Positions 34,441 to 46,151 of a stretch of DNA of 64,000 nucleotides are shown piece after piece. The position numbers and the translations under genes are program-made. The stretch's first letter is position 1; each line of letters begins with the position of its first letter. The notes below the pieces were generated by a model. That model did no database searches. It was not told where the DNA came from and saw nothing but the letters and a program-made list of their open reading frames with translations. Location of the stretch: assembly GCF_024298965.1 (NCBI RefSeq), contig NZ_CP085193.1:7936001-8000000 (forward strand), in the 5' to 3' direction. This DNA is from Streptomyces rapamycinicus NRRL 5491 (GTDB lineage: Bacteria > Actinomycetota > Actinomycetes > Streptomycetales > Streptomycetaceae).

Positions 34441-35691
34441 GTGACAAGCGTCGTCTTCGTCCACGGCACGGGGGTCCGGGCCAAGTCGTACGAGAAGAGC
34501 TTCGCGCGGGTCGTGAGCGGCCTGGGGCGGGTGAGAGCCGAGATCAGGGTCGCCCGCTGTTTCTGGGGCGAGGAGCACGGAGCCTCGCTGGGGCTCGGCG
34601 GGGCGTCGCTCCCGGTGCGTACGAAGAACCGCGGCGTCGGCGGTGACGGCGCGCTGGACGAGGACGATCCGCTGGCCGTATGGGCGCTGCTGGAGGTCGA
34701 TCCGCTCGCTGAGCTGCGGGAGTTCGCGCAGGCGGCGCATGACGGCGGCGAGGAGACGGGCTTCGCGCCCGGCCGCGTCGACCCCTGGGAGACCGTCGCC
34801 GACAAGGTGCGCGGGCTGACGCTGGAGCCGGTGGCGCCCGAGGCGGAGGAGTCCGGTGGCAGCCTGCCGCGGCTGATCGCGGATCTCGTGCCGCATCTCG
34901 ACGCGGCCGCCGGCCGCGTGGCCGACGAGATCTCCGGCAGCCTGGGCGGCACCTCGGCCGCCGACGGCATCGAGCCCATCGCGGCCCGCGCCGTGTACGC
35001 GCTGGCCGTCCAGCGCGCCGAGGGCCCGTACGGCGACGACGAGCCGCTCGCGGTGGACGGCGCCGACCGCGACACGGTCGTCGGCGCGCTCAGCGATCAG
35101 CTGGGCGGCACCGACCGGAGCGGATTCGTCGCCGGTGCCGCGAAGGGCGTCGCCGTACGGGCGCTCAACTCCTACCTCTCGCCGCTCTCCGCACTGGCCC
35201 ACACCTTCCGTGGTGGCATCACCAGGGGCTCCGTCCCGGCCAGTGGCGACATCCTCCGCTACCAGGTGCGCGGCGCCGGAGTGCGGGACGCGATCCGGGC
35301 GGCGGCGCGCGACGCGGTCGAATCGGGGAACGGCCCGGTGGTGCTGCTCGCCCACAGCCTCGGCGGCATCGCCTGTGTCGATCTGCTCGCCGAGCCCGAT
35401 CCGCCCGCCGGGGTGGAGCTGCTGGTGACGGTCGGCTCCCAGGCGCCGTTCCTCTACGAGCTGGACGCGCTCACCGCGCTGCGCCGCGACGAACCGCTGC
35501 CCGCCGCCTTCCCCCGCTGGATCAACGTCTACGACGAGCGGGATCTGCTCGGCTTCGTCGGGGAGAAGGTCTTCCCCGGCCGGGTCACCGATCTGCGCGT
35601 CAACACCCGCCAGCCCTTCCCGCGCGCCCACACCTCGTACTTCGCCCACCAGCGGCTGTACGACCTGCTGGCCCCGGAGCTGCCGAAGTGA
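34441..35691 (+). CDS. Alpha/beta hydrolase, first gene of VMAP-type operon
   Basis: 416 residues. VVFVHGTGVR (beta-3 and oxyanion region) is at the N-terminus. Between about residues 45 and 290 lies a large helical insertion. The nucleophile elbow VVLLAHSLGGIACVDLL (Ser306) and NVYDERDLLG (Asp365 or 368) complete a lipase/esterase-like fold; the catalytic His may be His397 or His403. GTG 34441 follows GGGGGG; an in-frame upstream start at 34372 is less likely. Its stop overlaps the caspase start (GTGA). I infer an effector or processing enzyme of the conflict system, perhaps attacking lipids. The substrate is unknown. Confidence 0.8.
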   Translation: MTSVVFVHGTGVRAKSYEKSFARVVSGLGRVRAEIRVARCFWGEEHGASLGLGGASLPVRTKNRGVGGDGALDEDDPLAVWALLEVDPLAELREFAQAAHDGGEETGFAPGRVDPWETVADKVRGLTLEPVAPEAEESGGSLPRLIADLVPHLDAAAGRVADEISGSLGGTSAADGIEPIAARAVYALAVQRAEGPYGDDEPLAVDGADRDTVVGALSDQLGGTDRSGFVAGAAKGVAVRALNSYLSPLSALAHTFRGGITRGSVPASGDILRYQVRGAGVRDAIRAAARDAVESGNGPVVLLAHSLGGIACVDLLAEPDPPAGVELLVTVGSQAPFLYELDALTALRRDEPLPAAFPRWINVYDERDLLGFVGEKVFPGRVTDLRVNTRQPFPRAHTSYFAHQRLYDLLAPELPK

Positions 35692-37910
35692 CAGCGGTGG
35701 GCGACTGGCGCCGCACCCACGCCGTGATCGTGGCGGTCGAGCAGTACAGCGGCAGCGACGACTGGAACCTCGACGGTCCGGTGAACGACGCGCTCGCGAT
35801 GCGGACCTGGCTGACCGGGCTCGGCGTGCCGGCGGAGAACATCCGTCTGCTGGCCTCGCCCACGGAAGGGAACAAGTCCGCCGTGGAAGCGGCGGACCGC
35901 GACTACCGCCAGGCGGACGGCCACGTCATCCGTAAGGTCTTCATGGAGGAGCTGAGCTCCCTCGACGCGGACCGGCTGTGGATCTACTGGGCGGGACACG
36001 GCGTACAGGCCCCGGGAGGCCGCTGGAGCCTGCTGTACCCGGAGACCCGGGACCGGGACATGCGGGGTCTCGACGCGCTGAACCTGATGACGCTGCTGCG
36101 CACCGACCATCTGCCGAAGCGGGGCGTGGGCCGGGTCACGGTGATCATCGACGCCTGCTGGCAGGCCCTTCCGCTCCGCACCCACACGATGGTCGCCGAC
36201 CCGGAGTGGCTCACCAGGAAGCCGGTGATCAACAAGGACCGCGATATCTACTGGATGCGCGCCTGCCAGCCCGGGGCGGTGTCCAAGAACCAGCAGGGCG
36301 CGGGCCTGTTCACCTCCGTGCTGTTACGGCAGCTCGAGGCGGCCTCCGCCGGCGGCGCGGCGCCGGACCTCGACCGGGTGTGGCAGGGGGTCCAGGACGA
36401 ATTCACGCGGCTGGGCCGGGAAGAGGGCCTGCGCCAGTTCCCGACCGTGCACATCAGCAGGGGACACGGGAACGGTGAGGACATCCCGCTCGGCCCGCCC
36501 CCATCGCCGCTGGACGAGCAGCAGCGGCGGGAGCGCGGCAAGCTGATCCACGCGATCGGCGCGCTGCTGGGGGCGCAGCCCGGTCGTGCGGGGGAGGTCG
36601 TCGTCGGGCTCTGCGAGCTGTTCACCACCGACCCGCCGGACACGACGCCTCCCTCGGCCGAGGAGCTGGTCGACTGGGCGCTGGAGAACCCGCACGGCAC
36701 CGTCACCCTCCTCGCGGAGCTCAGCGCCCGGACCCCGGTCCGCACGGAGATCCGCAAGGCGTGCCACGTCCTGCAGAACCAGTGGCTGACCCGCGCCGAG
36801 TACGCGGAGCTGGCCGGGCTGCTGGAGCGGCTGGGGCAGCGGGGGCGGTGCGACCTCGCCGAGGAGGGCCGGGCGCTGTTCGGCCTGGCCGATCTGCCGT
36901 TCCACGATCCGGCCCGGCTCGCCGACGCGCTGGAGGAACTGCTGCCCAAACCGGACCGCCTTCCCCAACTGCTCAGGGTCGTGGAGCGCTTCGCGGCCGT
37001 CGACGACGGGCCGGTCGCCGCCGATCTGCGCGCCTGGTCGCTGGGGTGCGCCGAACGGCTGGGGCTCAAGGGCCAGCTGATGGAGCGGCGCGGCGAGGCC
37101 ACCGAGTACGCCGAGGCCGTCAAGGCGGCCGGGCTCGCCGAGGACCAAGGGGGACCTCCCGGCGGCAGCCGGGGGAGCATCCAGATCCGGCTCCACCCGT
37201 CCAGCGGGCCCGGACAGCGGCGCAGGTACGAGGTGTGGGCGCGGCGCGGCGAGGACGTGCACGCCCTGGCCAAGGTGGACACCCCCGCCTCCCTGGACGA
37301 GATACGGGGCGGCCTCGAAGCCCTGCTGAGCGCCCAGATCTACACCCCGGACACCCTGGTGGAGTTCTTCGTCTCCGCCACCGACCTCGAACTGGCCGTA
37401 CACCAATGGCAGTTCGCCCAGCCGGTCAAGCGCCACCTGGGCACGGACTATCCGGTCGTCATGCGCTGCACCGAATTCCGCGAACCCCAGCGCCACGATC
37501 TGTGGAAGCGCCGCTGGAGCCGGGTCGGCACCGCCGGCACCCAGGAGCTGCGCTGGCTGCCGGGCCATATGGACTGCGGTGAGGTGTACCGCGTCGTCCA
37601 GCAGTCCATGGACACACCCGGCGCGCTGACGACCACCCCCTCGCGGGCCCGTGCGGACCTCTTCAACGCCTGTCTGTTCGGCGGGGTACCCGTCCTCATA
37701 TGGCACGGCGAGGCGGAACCGTCCATAGCGGAGGACGAGATACGCGAGCTGCTCGGCGCGGAGCGGCCCCTGCGCTCCCTACCCCAGCGGCTGCGTGAAC
37801 TCCGCTCCGACAGCGACCCCTACAAGAGCCACCACGGCAGCCATATGGCCCTCCTGTGGGACGATCCGCACCGCCCGCTCCCCGACCAACTCGACCTGTC
37901 CGCACCCTGA
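35688..37910 (+). CDS. Caspase-family protease with helical adaptor and VMAP-C-like region
   Basis: 740 residues. Residues 1-260 form a caspase/metacaspase fold with the catalytic dyad His104 (YWAGHG) and Cys157 (VIIDACWQ). Residues 275-470 are all-helical and contain stretches like the effector-associated domains of bacterial caspases. Residues 498-730 (RRRYEVWARRGEDVHALAKV, then LVEFFVSATDL and WHGEAEPS) match my recollection of the VMAP C-terminal domain, which links to vWA and MoxR partners. GTG 35688 overlaps the hydrolase stop. Between the helical part and VMAP-C lies a short in-frame insert (about residues 486-498) encoded by an interspersed repeat. Codon 213 is TTA. The predicted role is a protease unleashed by the ATPase/vWA module to damage the cell or a target protein. 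Confidence 0.82.
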   Translation: MTAVGDWRRTHAVIVAVEQYSGSDDWNLDGPVNDALAMRTWLTGLGVPAENIRLLASPTEGNKSAVEAADRDYRQADGHVIRKVFMEELSSLDADRLWIYWAGHGVQAPGGRWSLLYPETRDRDMRGLDALNLMTLLRTDHLPKRGVGRVTVIIDACWQALPLRTHTMVADPEWLTRKPVINKDRDIYWMRACQPGAVSKNQQGAGLFTSVLLRQLEAASAGGAAPDLDRVWQGVQDEFTRLGREEGLRQFPTVHISRGHGNGEDIPLGPPPSPLDEQQRRERGKLIHAIGALLGAQPGRAGEVVVGLCELFTTDPPDTTPPSAEELVDWALENPHGTVTLLAELSARTPVRTEIRKACHVLQNQWLTRAEYAELAGLLERLGQRGRCDLAEEGRALFGLADLPFHDPARLADALEELLPKPDRLPQLLRVVERFAAVDDGPVAADLRAWSLGCAERLGLKGQLMERRGEATEYAEAVKAAGLAEDQGGPPGGSRGSIQIRLHPSSGPGQRRRYEVWARRGEDVHALAKVDTPASLDEIRGGLEALLSAQIYTPDTLVEFFVSATDLELAVHQWQFAQPVKRHLGTDYPVVMRCTEFREPQRHDLWKRRWSRVGTAGTQELRWLPGHMDCGEVYRVVQQSMDTPGALTTTPSRARADLFNACLFGGVPVLIWHGEAEPSIAEDEIRELLGAERPLRSLPQRLRELRSDSDPYKSHHGSHMALLWDDPHRPLPDQLDLSAP
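37149..37178. repeat. Interspersed palindromic repeat copy inside caspase gene
   Basis: AGGGGGACCTCCC followed by a complementary GGGGGAG arm forms a hairpin. The same sequence plan occurs at 26678-26708 and, inverted, at 52106-52136 in intergenic elements. Here it is in frame and encodes a Gly/Pro/Ser linker. Confidence 0.7.
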
Positions 37911-37925
37911 GGAGAGACGAAGAAG

Positions 37926-38888
37926 ATGGCACAGGACTGGAGGCTCTTCCAGGGCGGCGACACCCGGCCCCACCAGGTGGAGACCTGGCCCTCCGCCCCG
38001 CCGTGGCGGCGCTTCGGCGATGACGCGCGGCGCCGGGACAAGGAGCGGCCGCTGCCGTATCTGATCTCCGACGAGGACCGCGACGTCGTCAACATGGCGC
38101 TGCATCTGCACCGCCCGCTGCTGGTCACCGGACGCCCCGGCACCGGCAAGTCGACCCTGGCCCACGCCATCGCCCGCGAGCTGATGCTGGGCGAGGTGCT
38201 GCACTGGCCGGTCAACAGCCGCTCCACGCTCACCGAGGGCCTGTACTCGTACGACGCCGTGGGCAGGCTGCGCGAAGCCTCCCTCAAGCGGCGCGCCGAC
38301 GAGAGTGCCGGGACCGAGCCGGACATCGGCGACTATCTGCGGCTCGGCGCGCTCGGCACCGCGCTGCTCCCCGCCGACAAGCCCCGGGTGCTGCTCGTGG
38401 ACGAGCTCGACAAGGGCGATGTCGACCTGCCCAATGACCTCCTCACGGTCTTCGAGGAGGGCGAGTTCGAGATTCCGGAGCTGGCCCGGCTGGGGGAGGG
38501 GAGGACGGTCCAGGTGCAGTACGCGGGCTCCCGGGAGAAGGCCGGGATCACCAGCGGCTGGGTCAGCTGCTCCGTCTTCCCCGTCGTCGTCATCACCAGC
38601 AACGGCGAGCGCGAGTTCCCCCCGGCGTTTCTGCGCCGCTGCGTCCGGCTCGACCTCAAGCAGCCCGACGAGGCGCAGCTCCAGAGAATCGTCACCATGC
38701 ATCTGGGCGAGGAGATCGGCGCGCGGGCCCAGGAGCTGATCGCGGACTTCGTGTCCCGGCGCAACGAGCGGGAGCTGGCCACCGACCAGCTGCTCAACGC
38801 GGTCCGGCTGCGCTCCTCCGGGGTGCGGGTCGACCAGGACGTCCTCGACAAGCTCTTCCGCTCGCTGAACGAAGTCGACGCGCAATGA
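37926..38888 (+). CDS. MoxR-family AAA+ ATPase
   Basis: 320 residues. Walker A TGRPGTGKSTLAHAIA, Walker B VLLVDELDKGDVDLPNDLL, sensor 1 VVVITSNGEREF and the arginine finger region FLRRCVRLDL are present. MoxR AAA+ proteins act as chaperones with vWA partners, using metal-dependent adhesion sites. ATG 37926 follows GGAGAGACGAAG, 15 bp after the caspase stop. Its stop overlaps the next ATG (ATGA 38885-38888). In VMAP ternary systems the MoxR protein is the energy-coupled switch. Confidence 0.9.
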   Translation: MAQDWRLFQGGDTRPHQVETWPSAPPWRRFGDDARRRDKERPLPYLISDEDRDVVNMALHLHRPLLVTGRPGTGKSTLAHAIARELMLGEVLHWPVNSRSTLTEGLYSYDAVGRLREASLKRRADESAGTEPDIGDYLRLGALGTALLPADKPRVLLVDELDKGDVDLPNDLLTVFEEGEFEIPELARLGEGRTVQVQYAGSREKAGITSGWVSCSVFPVVVITSNGEREFPPAFLRRCVRLDLKQPDEAQLQRIVTMHLGEEIGARAQELIADFVSRRNERELATDQLLNAVRLRSSGVRVDQDVLDKLFRSLNEVDAQ

Positions 38889-41800
38889 TCGAGCGGCTGT
38901 GTGCCCTGCTGGAGGACGCGGGGGTCGAGCTCTCCGAGGTGGAGCTGCGCGACGTCCTGTGGTTCGCCGCCACCACCGCCCCGGCGCGGGGCGAAGGGGA
39001 CGGCGACGAACCGCCGCCGTCCAGGCGTTCCGCCGCTCCCGCCGCCGGCGCGGCCGACGGCGAGGACGAGGCGAAGGGCGCCCAGCGGCAGCCCCCCGGG
39101 GCACTCACCCCCGGCGGACCCGAGCCAGGACCCCTCGTCCCCGCCGGGCTCTACGCCCCCGGTGCGGCCCGCCCCGCCGCGGCACGCCCGGCCCGGGCCG
39201 TCGGCCTCCGGGGCGTCCGGGCGCTCCCCGGGACACGCCGGCTGTCCCGCGCGCTGCGGCCGCTGCGGCGCAGTGTGCCGTCCCGCACGTCCTTCCGCGT
39301 CGACGAGACCGCCACCGCCGAGTGGATCGCCGAGACCGGTCTGCCGGACGTGGTGCTGCGCCCCCGCCCGGAGCGCTGGCTGAGCGTCGCGCTCATCGTG
39401 GACGACGGCCCGTCGATGGCGCTGTGGCAGCAGCTCGCCGCCGAGGTGCGCGGACTGCTGGAGCGGCAGGGCGCCTTCCGCTCCGTACGGACCTACGGCC
39501 TGGACAGCTCCCACCAGGACCGACCGGTGCTCAGGGCGCGCCCGTACGCCCCCGGCGCCCCGCGCCGCACCGCCCGCCAGCTCACCGACACCTCAGGGCG
39601 CACCGTGATGCTGGTCCTCTCGGACGGAGTGGGCCCGGGGTGGCGCGGTGGCGCGATTCCGCGGCTGCTGCGCCGCTGGGCCCGCCACTCGCCGGTGGCG
39701 GTGCTCCAGCCGCTGCCCGCGCGGATGTGGCCGGAGCGCGGTATGCCCACCCAGCGGCTGCTGGTCGACGCGGGCGGCCGTGAGGGGGCGCCCGGCCGCG
39801 CGCTGACGGTGCGCCATCCGGTGCTGCCGCGCGGCCTGGTGTCGTACGACGGCATGACACCGGTGCCCGTGCTGGAGCTGGCCGAGGGCGAGCTGGGCAG
39901 CTGGGCGGCGCTCACGGGTACCGGTGGCGGCGGTGAGCCGCTGCCGGTGATGCTGCTGGACGGCGCCGAGAAGCCGGTGGCCGCGCGGGCCACGGCCCAG
40001 GTCCCCGAGCCGACGGCCGGGGAGCGCCTGCGTCGCTTCCGCGCCGCCTCGCCCGAGGCCCAGCGCCTGGCCGGGGCGCTGGCCACGGTCCATCCGCTGA
40101 CCCTGCCGGTGATGCGGCTGATCCACCAGTCGGGCGGGGGCCGTGGGGAGCGCTTCCACCCGGCGCAGCTGGCCGAGGTGTTCCTGGGCGGGCTGCTGCG
40201 CAGACGGGAGGGGAGCGCGGAGGAGTTCGAGTTCCACCCCGGTGTCGCGGATCTGCTGCTGGACGCGGTCCGGACGTCGGACGCGCTGGAGACGGCGGCG
40301 CAGGTCACCGAGTTCCTGCTGCACCGCCAGGGAAGTGGCCCCGAGTTCCGCGCCCGGCTCTCCGGCGACCACGGGGACTCCCGCGTCGCCGAGGAGGCCC
40401 GCCCGTTCGCGGCGGCGTCACCGGAGCTGCTGTCGCGGCTCGGGCTGGTGGAGGACGCGGCGGAGGAGGAGCCGCCGGAGCGGGAGGAGCCCGTGCTGCG
40501 GCCGGTGGTACCGGCCGCCTTCCCGGCACGCTCGTACACCTCCGAGCAGGTCCAGCCGCCGGTGATCGCGGTGGTGCGGCGGATCGCGGCGGACGACGGG
40601 CTGCCGAAGTCGGTGCGTGACTACGTCGACAGGATGCTGACCGAAGCCGATGAGCGGAACGAGGAGACCGGCTGGTGGGGCGTGCGGGTCCTGCCCGACG
40701 TGGCCAAGCAGCTCATCGACGCCGGCTGGCCGGAGTACGCGGACGAGCTGCGGGAGACGGCGCGGGAGCAGATCGAGGGGCTCAGATCCCGGGACGACCT
40801 CGAATCCCGCAATCTCCGTGGGCATTTGGCGATCACCCTGAACCAGCTCGGGGAGCACGACGAGGCGGAGCGCGAGCTGCGCGCGGTGGTGGCGATCTCG
40901 GGGAGGGTGCACGGCCCGGAGGACGACTACACGCTCTTCGCCCGCGGCTATCTCGTCGAGCTGCTGAGCGACGCCGAGCGGACCGAGGCGGCGGAGGAGG
41001 AGTGCCGCACGCTGATCGAGGCGTGGGAGCGCCGGGAGGACGACGACCACTGGAGGCATGCCGAGGCCAAGCATCTGCGGCGGGGGCGCCTGCTGTTGGA
41101 CCTCGGGCGGGTGGCGGAGGCCGAGGAGGAAATCCGGGTCTCGGTATCCATGGCGCGGGAACTGTACGGGCCCACGCATTTCGACACCGTCAACGCACGT
41201 GCCTGGCTGTCGACCGCGATGCGGCGGCTGGACCGGCTCGACGAGGCGGAGGCCGAGATGCGGGCGGCGGCCGAGGAGTGCGCCGCGTCGGCGGAGTCGG
41301 AGGTGGATTCGCCCCTGTTGACGGCGCTCTTCACGCTCGGCGACCTGCTGAACCTCGGGCGCCGCGATGAAGAGGCGGAGTCGCTCTGGCACGATCTGGT
41401 CAACAGGACATCGGCGGGCCTCAGCCCCACCCACTGGCGGGTGCGCCGGGCGCGTCGCAACCGCGTCGACCGGCTGCGCGGACTGCGGCGGTACGAGGAG
41501 GCGGAGTCCGAGGCCGACGCGCTGGTGGCGGAGTCGTTCACCGCCGTCGGGGAGCGGCACGACGAGTCGTTCACCGCGCTGCGGACGCGCGCGTTGGTCC
41601 TGGACGACCAGGGGCGGCACGACGAGGCGCTGGCGGCTTTCCGTGACCTTCTGGAACGGCAGACCGCCGTGCTCGGGGGCGAGCATCCCAACACCCTCAG
41701 CACCCGGCACCAGCTGGCGGCCGCCCTGGGGAGGGCCGGACGACATGAGGAGGCGTTGGCGGAGTACACCGAGGTGCTCCAGGGCCGCATCCGCGTCTCG

Positions 41801-42385
41801 GGACCGGATGCCCAGGCGACGCTGGTGGCGCGATACAGCCGTGCCGGGGCCCTGACGCGCGTCGAGCGGGTGGCGGAGGCCGAGCGGGAGTACCGCCTGA
41901 CCATGGAGGGGGAGGCCCGGGTGCTGGGTCCGGACGACCCGAGCGCCCTGCTGACCGTCTTCCAACTGGCCGCCCTGCTGCGCGACCAGGAGCGCTACGA
42001 GGAGTCCGAATCCCTGTTCCGCCGAGTGGTCGAGGGCCGCACCCGGTCCGTGGGGGCCGAGGCCAGGGAGACGCTGGTGGCCCGGCACAGCCTGGGCAAT
42101 GTGCTCAACAAGCACGGCCGGTTCGCCGAGGCCGAGACGGAGATCCGGGAGACGCTCGCGGCCCGGCGGCGTGTCCTGGGACCGGAGGGCGTCGGCACTC
42201 TTTGGACCCGGTTCAACCTCGGCACCACCCTCAAGGGCCTCGGCCGCCTCGACGAGGCGGAGGCCGAATGGCGGGCCGTGCTCGAGATCAGCGAGCGCGC
42301 CCTGGGCGACGAGCACAACTGCACCGTGCGGACCCGCGAGGCCCTCGCCGGGTTGCGGGAGTCCGGGGACGACCAGCCGTCCTGA
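38885..42385 (+). CDS. SAV_2336/vWA-like protein with long TPR array
   Basis: 1166 residues. Residues 1-30 match the SAV_2336 N-terminal signature (LEDAGVELSEVELRDVLWFA). A Pro/Ala linker follows. Residues 165-330 look like a vWA-type domain: WLSVALIVDDGPSM with Asp173, Asp174 and Ser177 as a MIDAS-like site, then VMLVLSDGVGPGW. A helical domain follows (about 380-470). From about 590 to the C-terminus are many TPRs (for example LAITLNQLGEHDEAERELRA, ALAAFRDLLERQT). It would bind MoxR through the vWA part and sense peptides or partners through the TPRs. ATG 38885 overlaps the moxR stop. It is the last gene of the operon. Confidence 0.85.
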   Translation: MIERLCALLEDAGVELSEVELRDVLWFAATTAPARGEGDGDEPPPSRRSAAPAAGAADGEDEAKGAQRQPPGALTPGGPEPGPLVPAGLYAPGAARPAAARPARAVGLRGVRALPGTRRLSRALRPLRRSVPSRTSFRVDETATAEWIAETGLPDVVLRPRPERWLSVALIVDDGPSMALWQQLAAEVRGLLERQGAFRSVRTYGLDSSHQDRPVLRARPYAPGAPRRTARQLTDTSGRTVMLVLSDGVGPGWRGGAIPRLLRRWARHSPVAVLQPLPARMWPERGMPTQRLLVDAGGREGAPGRALTVRHPVLPRGLVSYDGMTPVPVLELAEGELGSWAALTGTGGGGEPLPVMLLDGAEKPVAARATAQVPEPTAGERLRRFRAASPEAQRLAGALATVHPLTLPVMRLIHQSGGGRGERFHPAQLAEVFLGGLLRRREGSAEEFEFHPGVADLLLDAVRTSDALETAAQVTEFLLHRQGSGPEFRARLSGDHGDSRVAEEARPFAAASPELLSRLGLVEDAAEEEPPEREEPVLRPVVPAAFPARSYTSEQVQPPVIAVVRRIAADDGLPKSVRDYVDRMLTEADERNEETGWWGVRVLPDVAKQLIDAGWPEYADELRETAREQIEGLRSRDDLESRNLRGHLAITLNQLGEHDEAERELRAVVAISGRVHGPEDDYTLFARGYLVELLSDAERTEAAEEECRTLIEAWERREDDDHWRHAEAKHLRRGRLLLDLGRVAEAEEEIRVSVSMARELYGPTHFDTVNARAWLSTAMRRLDRLDEAEAEMRAAAEECAASAESEVDSPLLTALFTLGDLLNLGRRDEEAESLWHDLVNRTSAGLSPTHWRVRRARRNRVDRLRGLRRYEEAESEADALVAESFTAVGERHDESFTALRTRALVLDDQGRHDEALAAFRDLLERQTAVLGGEHPNTLSTRHQLAAALGRAGRHEEALAEYTEVLQGRIRVSGPDAQATLVARYSRAGALTRVERVAEAEREYRLTMEGEARVLGPDDPSALLTVFQLAALLRDQERYEESESLFRRVVEGRTRSVGAEARETLVARHSLGNVLNKHGRFAEAETEIRETLAARRRVLGPEGVGTLWTRFNLGTTLKGLGRLDEAEAEWRAVLEISERALGDEHNCTVRTREALAGLRESGDDQPS

Positions 42386-42516
42386 AATATGGCGCGATTC
42401 GTTCGCGGGGAACGGCGGGCCCGGTCCCCTGATGCGGGGAGGGGCCGTATCGGGGGCCGGGGAGGAGCTGCCCCTCGCCATCCGCGGAGGTGGTCGGCCA
42501 CCCCTCCCGGCGTGTC

Positions 42517-42620
42517 GCTCATCTGAGCGGGACCCCTCTCGTTGTATCCAAAAGGCGAGACAATGGGCCGTGACAAGGCGTGATTCTCGCCACTCTGATC
42601 GGGCCTACGCTCAGATGAGC
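42517..42620. repeat. 12-bp inverted repeat in ppdK upstream region
   Basis: GCTCATCTGAGC (42517-42528) and its complement GCTCAGATGAGC (42609-42620) are 80 bp apart in the 556-bp gap between the vWA-TPR gene and ppdK. Each copy is itself nearly palindromic. It may be a pair of binding half sites. Confidence 0.5.
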
Positions 42621-42672
42621 GGCACCCGAGGGATGAACCGGTGGCATCCCGCTGTGCCCACCTCTCCAATGC

Positions 42673-42689
42673 GTGGCACTCAGTGCCAC
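42673..42689 (+). promoter_or_regulatory. Perfect 17-bp palindrome upstream of ppdK
   Basis: GTGGCACT-C-AGTGCCAC is a perfect 8-bp palindrome around one base. A TATAGT -10-like element lies at 42726-42731, so the palindrome would be near or just upstream of a promoter for ppdK. The regulator is unknown. The rest of the 42386-42941 gap shows no gene. Confidence 0.5.
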
Positions 42690-42941
42690 CCACTTGATGT
42701 TCGACACCTCGAACCATCGGTTACGTATAGTGAAATTCCAAGCGTCCATCACGGGCGGAGGGTGGGTGTGTGTTCGAGGCTTGAAGGCATCTCATAAGAG
42801 TCTCGTTCGGGCGCCGCACTTTCGAACACGTGGCAGGCGGGTGGTTACAGCCGTATGACGGTGGAGTGGACCTGCTCAGAGGCCTTTGATCTGGGTACGC
42901 TCCCCGCCGTCAGGGCAGCCGAGCCGAGGAGATCGAGTCCC

Positions 42942-45659
<2,718 letters not shown>

Positions 45660-45683
45660 CCGGTAGGGGGCCGGCGGATGGTG

Positions 45684-45731
45684 ACGCCTGCGGCGGGCTG
45701 ATCCCCTCCCCGCCCCTGCCACGCGGCGGAG
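45684..45731. repeat. Half copy of the intergenic element (end C)
   Basis: The sequence starting ACGCCTGCGGCGGGCTG and continuing into CCCCTCCCCGCCCC matches the left end of element A with a few changes. No opposite end follows. It is likely a decayed copy after ppdK. Confidence 0.55.
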
Positions 45732-45801
45732 CCCATAAGTCCACCGGAGTCGGTGCCGGGAACACCCACCCTCACCCTCGGCATCGGCTCCGGATCTCAA
45801 A

Positions 45802-45834
45802 GGGGGCGGCACCTTGTGCGGAGGTGCCGCCCCC
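45802..45834 (+). terminator. 13-bp perfect hairpin after ppdK
   Basis: GGGGGCGGCACCT (45802-45814) pairs exactly with 45822-45834 around a 7-nt loop, followed by CTCTC. It lies 142 bp after the ppdK stop. The remaining sequence to 46151 holds no gene that I can support. Confidence 0.7.
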
Positions 45835-46151
45835 TCTCACTCCCCCCACGGGAGCTGTTGCCGCGCGCATCGGCTACGTGCGGCAACACAAGTGCCCAGT
45901 CGCCGTAACGTACTCGTCACCCCCCACGGGAACGAGCAAACTGGCTCTGAGCACCGCCTGTTGAATTCCGGACGGCCCTCGGAAGTCTTTTCCCGGTGGC
46001 CCCCGGTTTTCCTGGGGAACAGCTTTCCTCTTCCGGGCTCCGTACCGCTCCCCGTTTCACATCTGGCCAAAAGGGCGTGGTGACTGACCGTGCCAGCGTG
46101 CATACTCATCGGTGATCGGGGGGCGATCGCAATGTCACGTGTGGGGGTCTG

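Noticed and set aside
40418..42481. 687-codon minus-strand open frame
   Set aside because: Mirror of the TPR-coding gene with no recognisable motif; the plus-strand vWA-TPR frame has clear repeats.
42673..42689. Sigma-54 -24 element (TGGCAC) or CIRCE site
   Set aside because: Streptomyces lack sigma-54, and the CIRCE spacing of 9 nt is absent; only a generic palindrome can be claimed.
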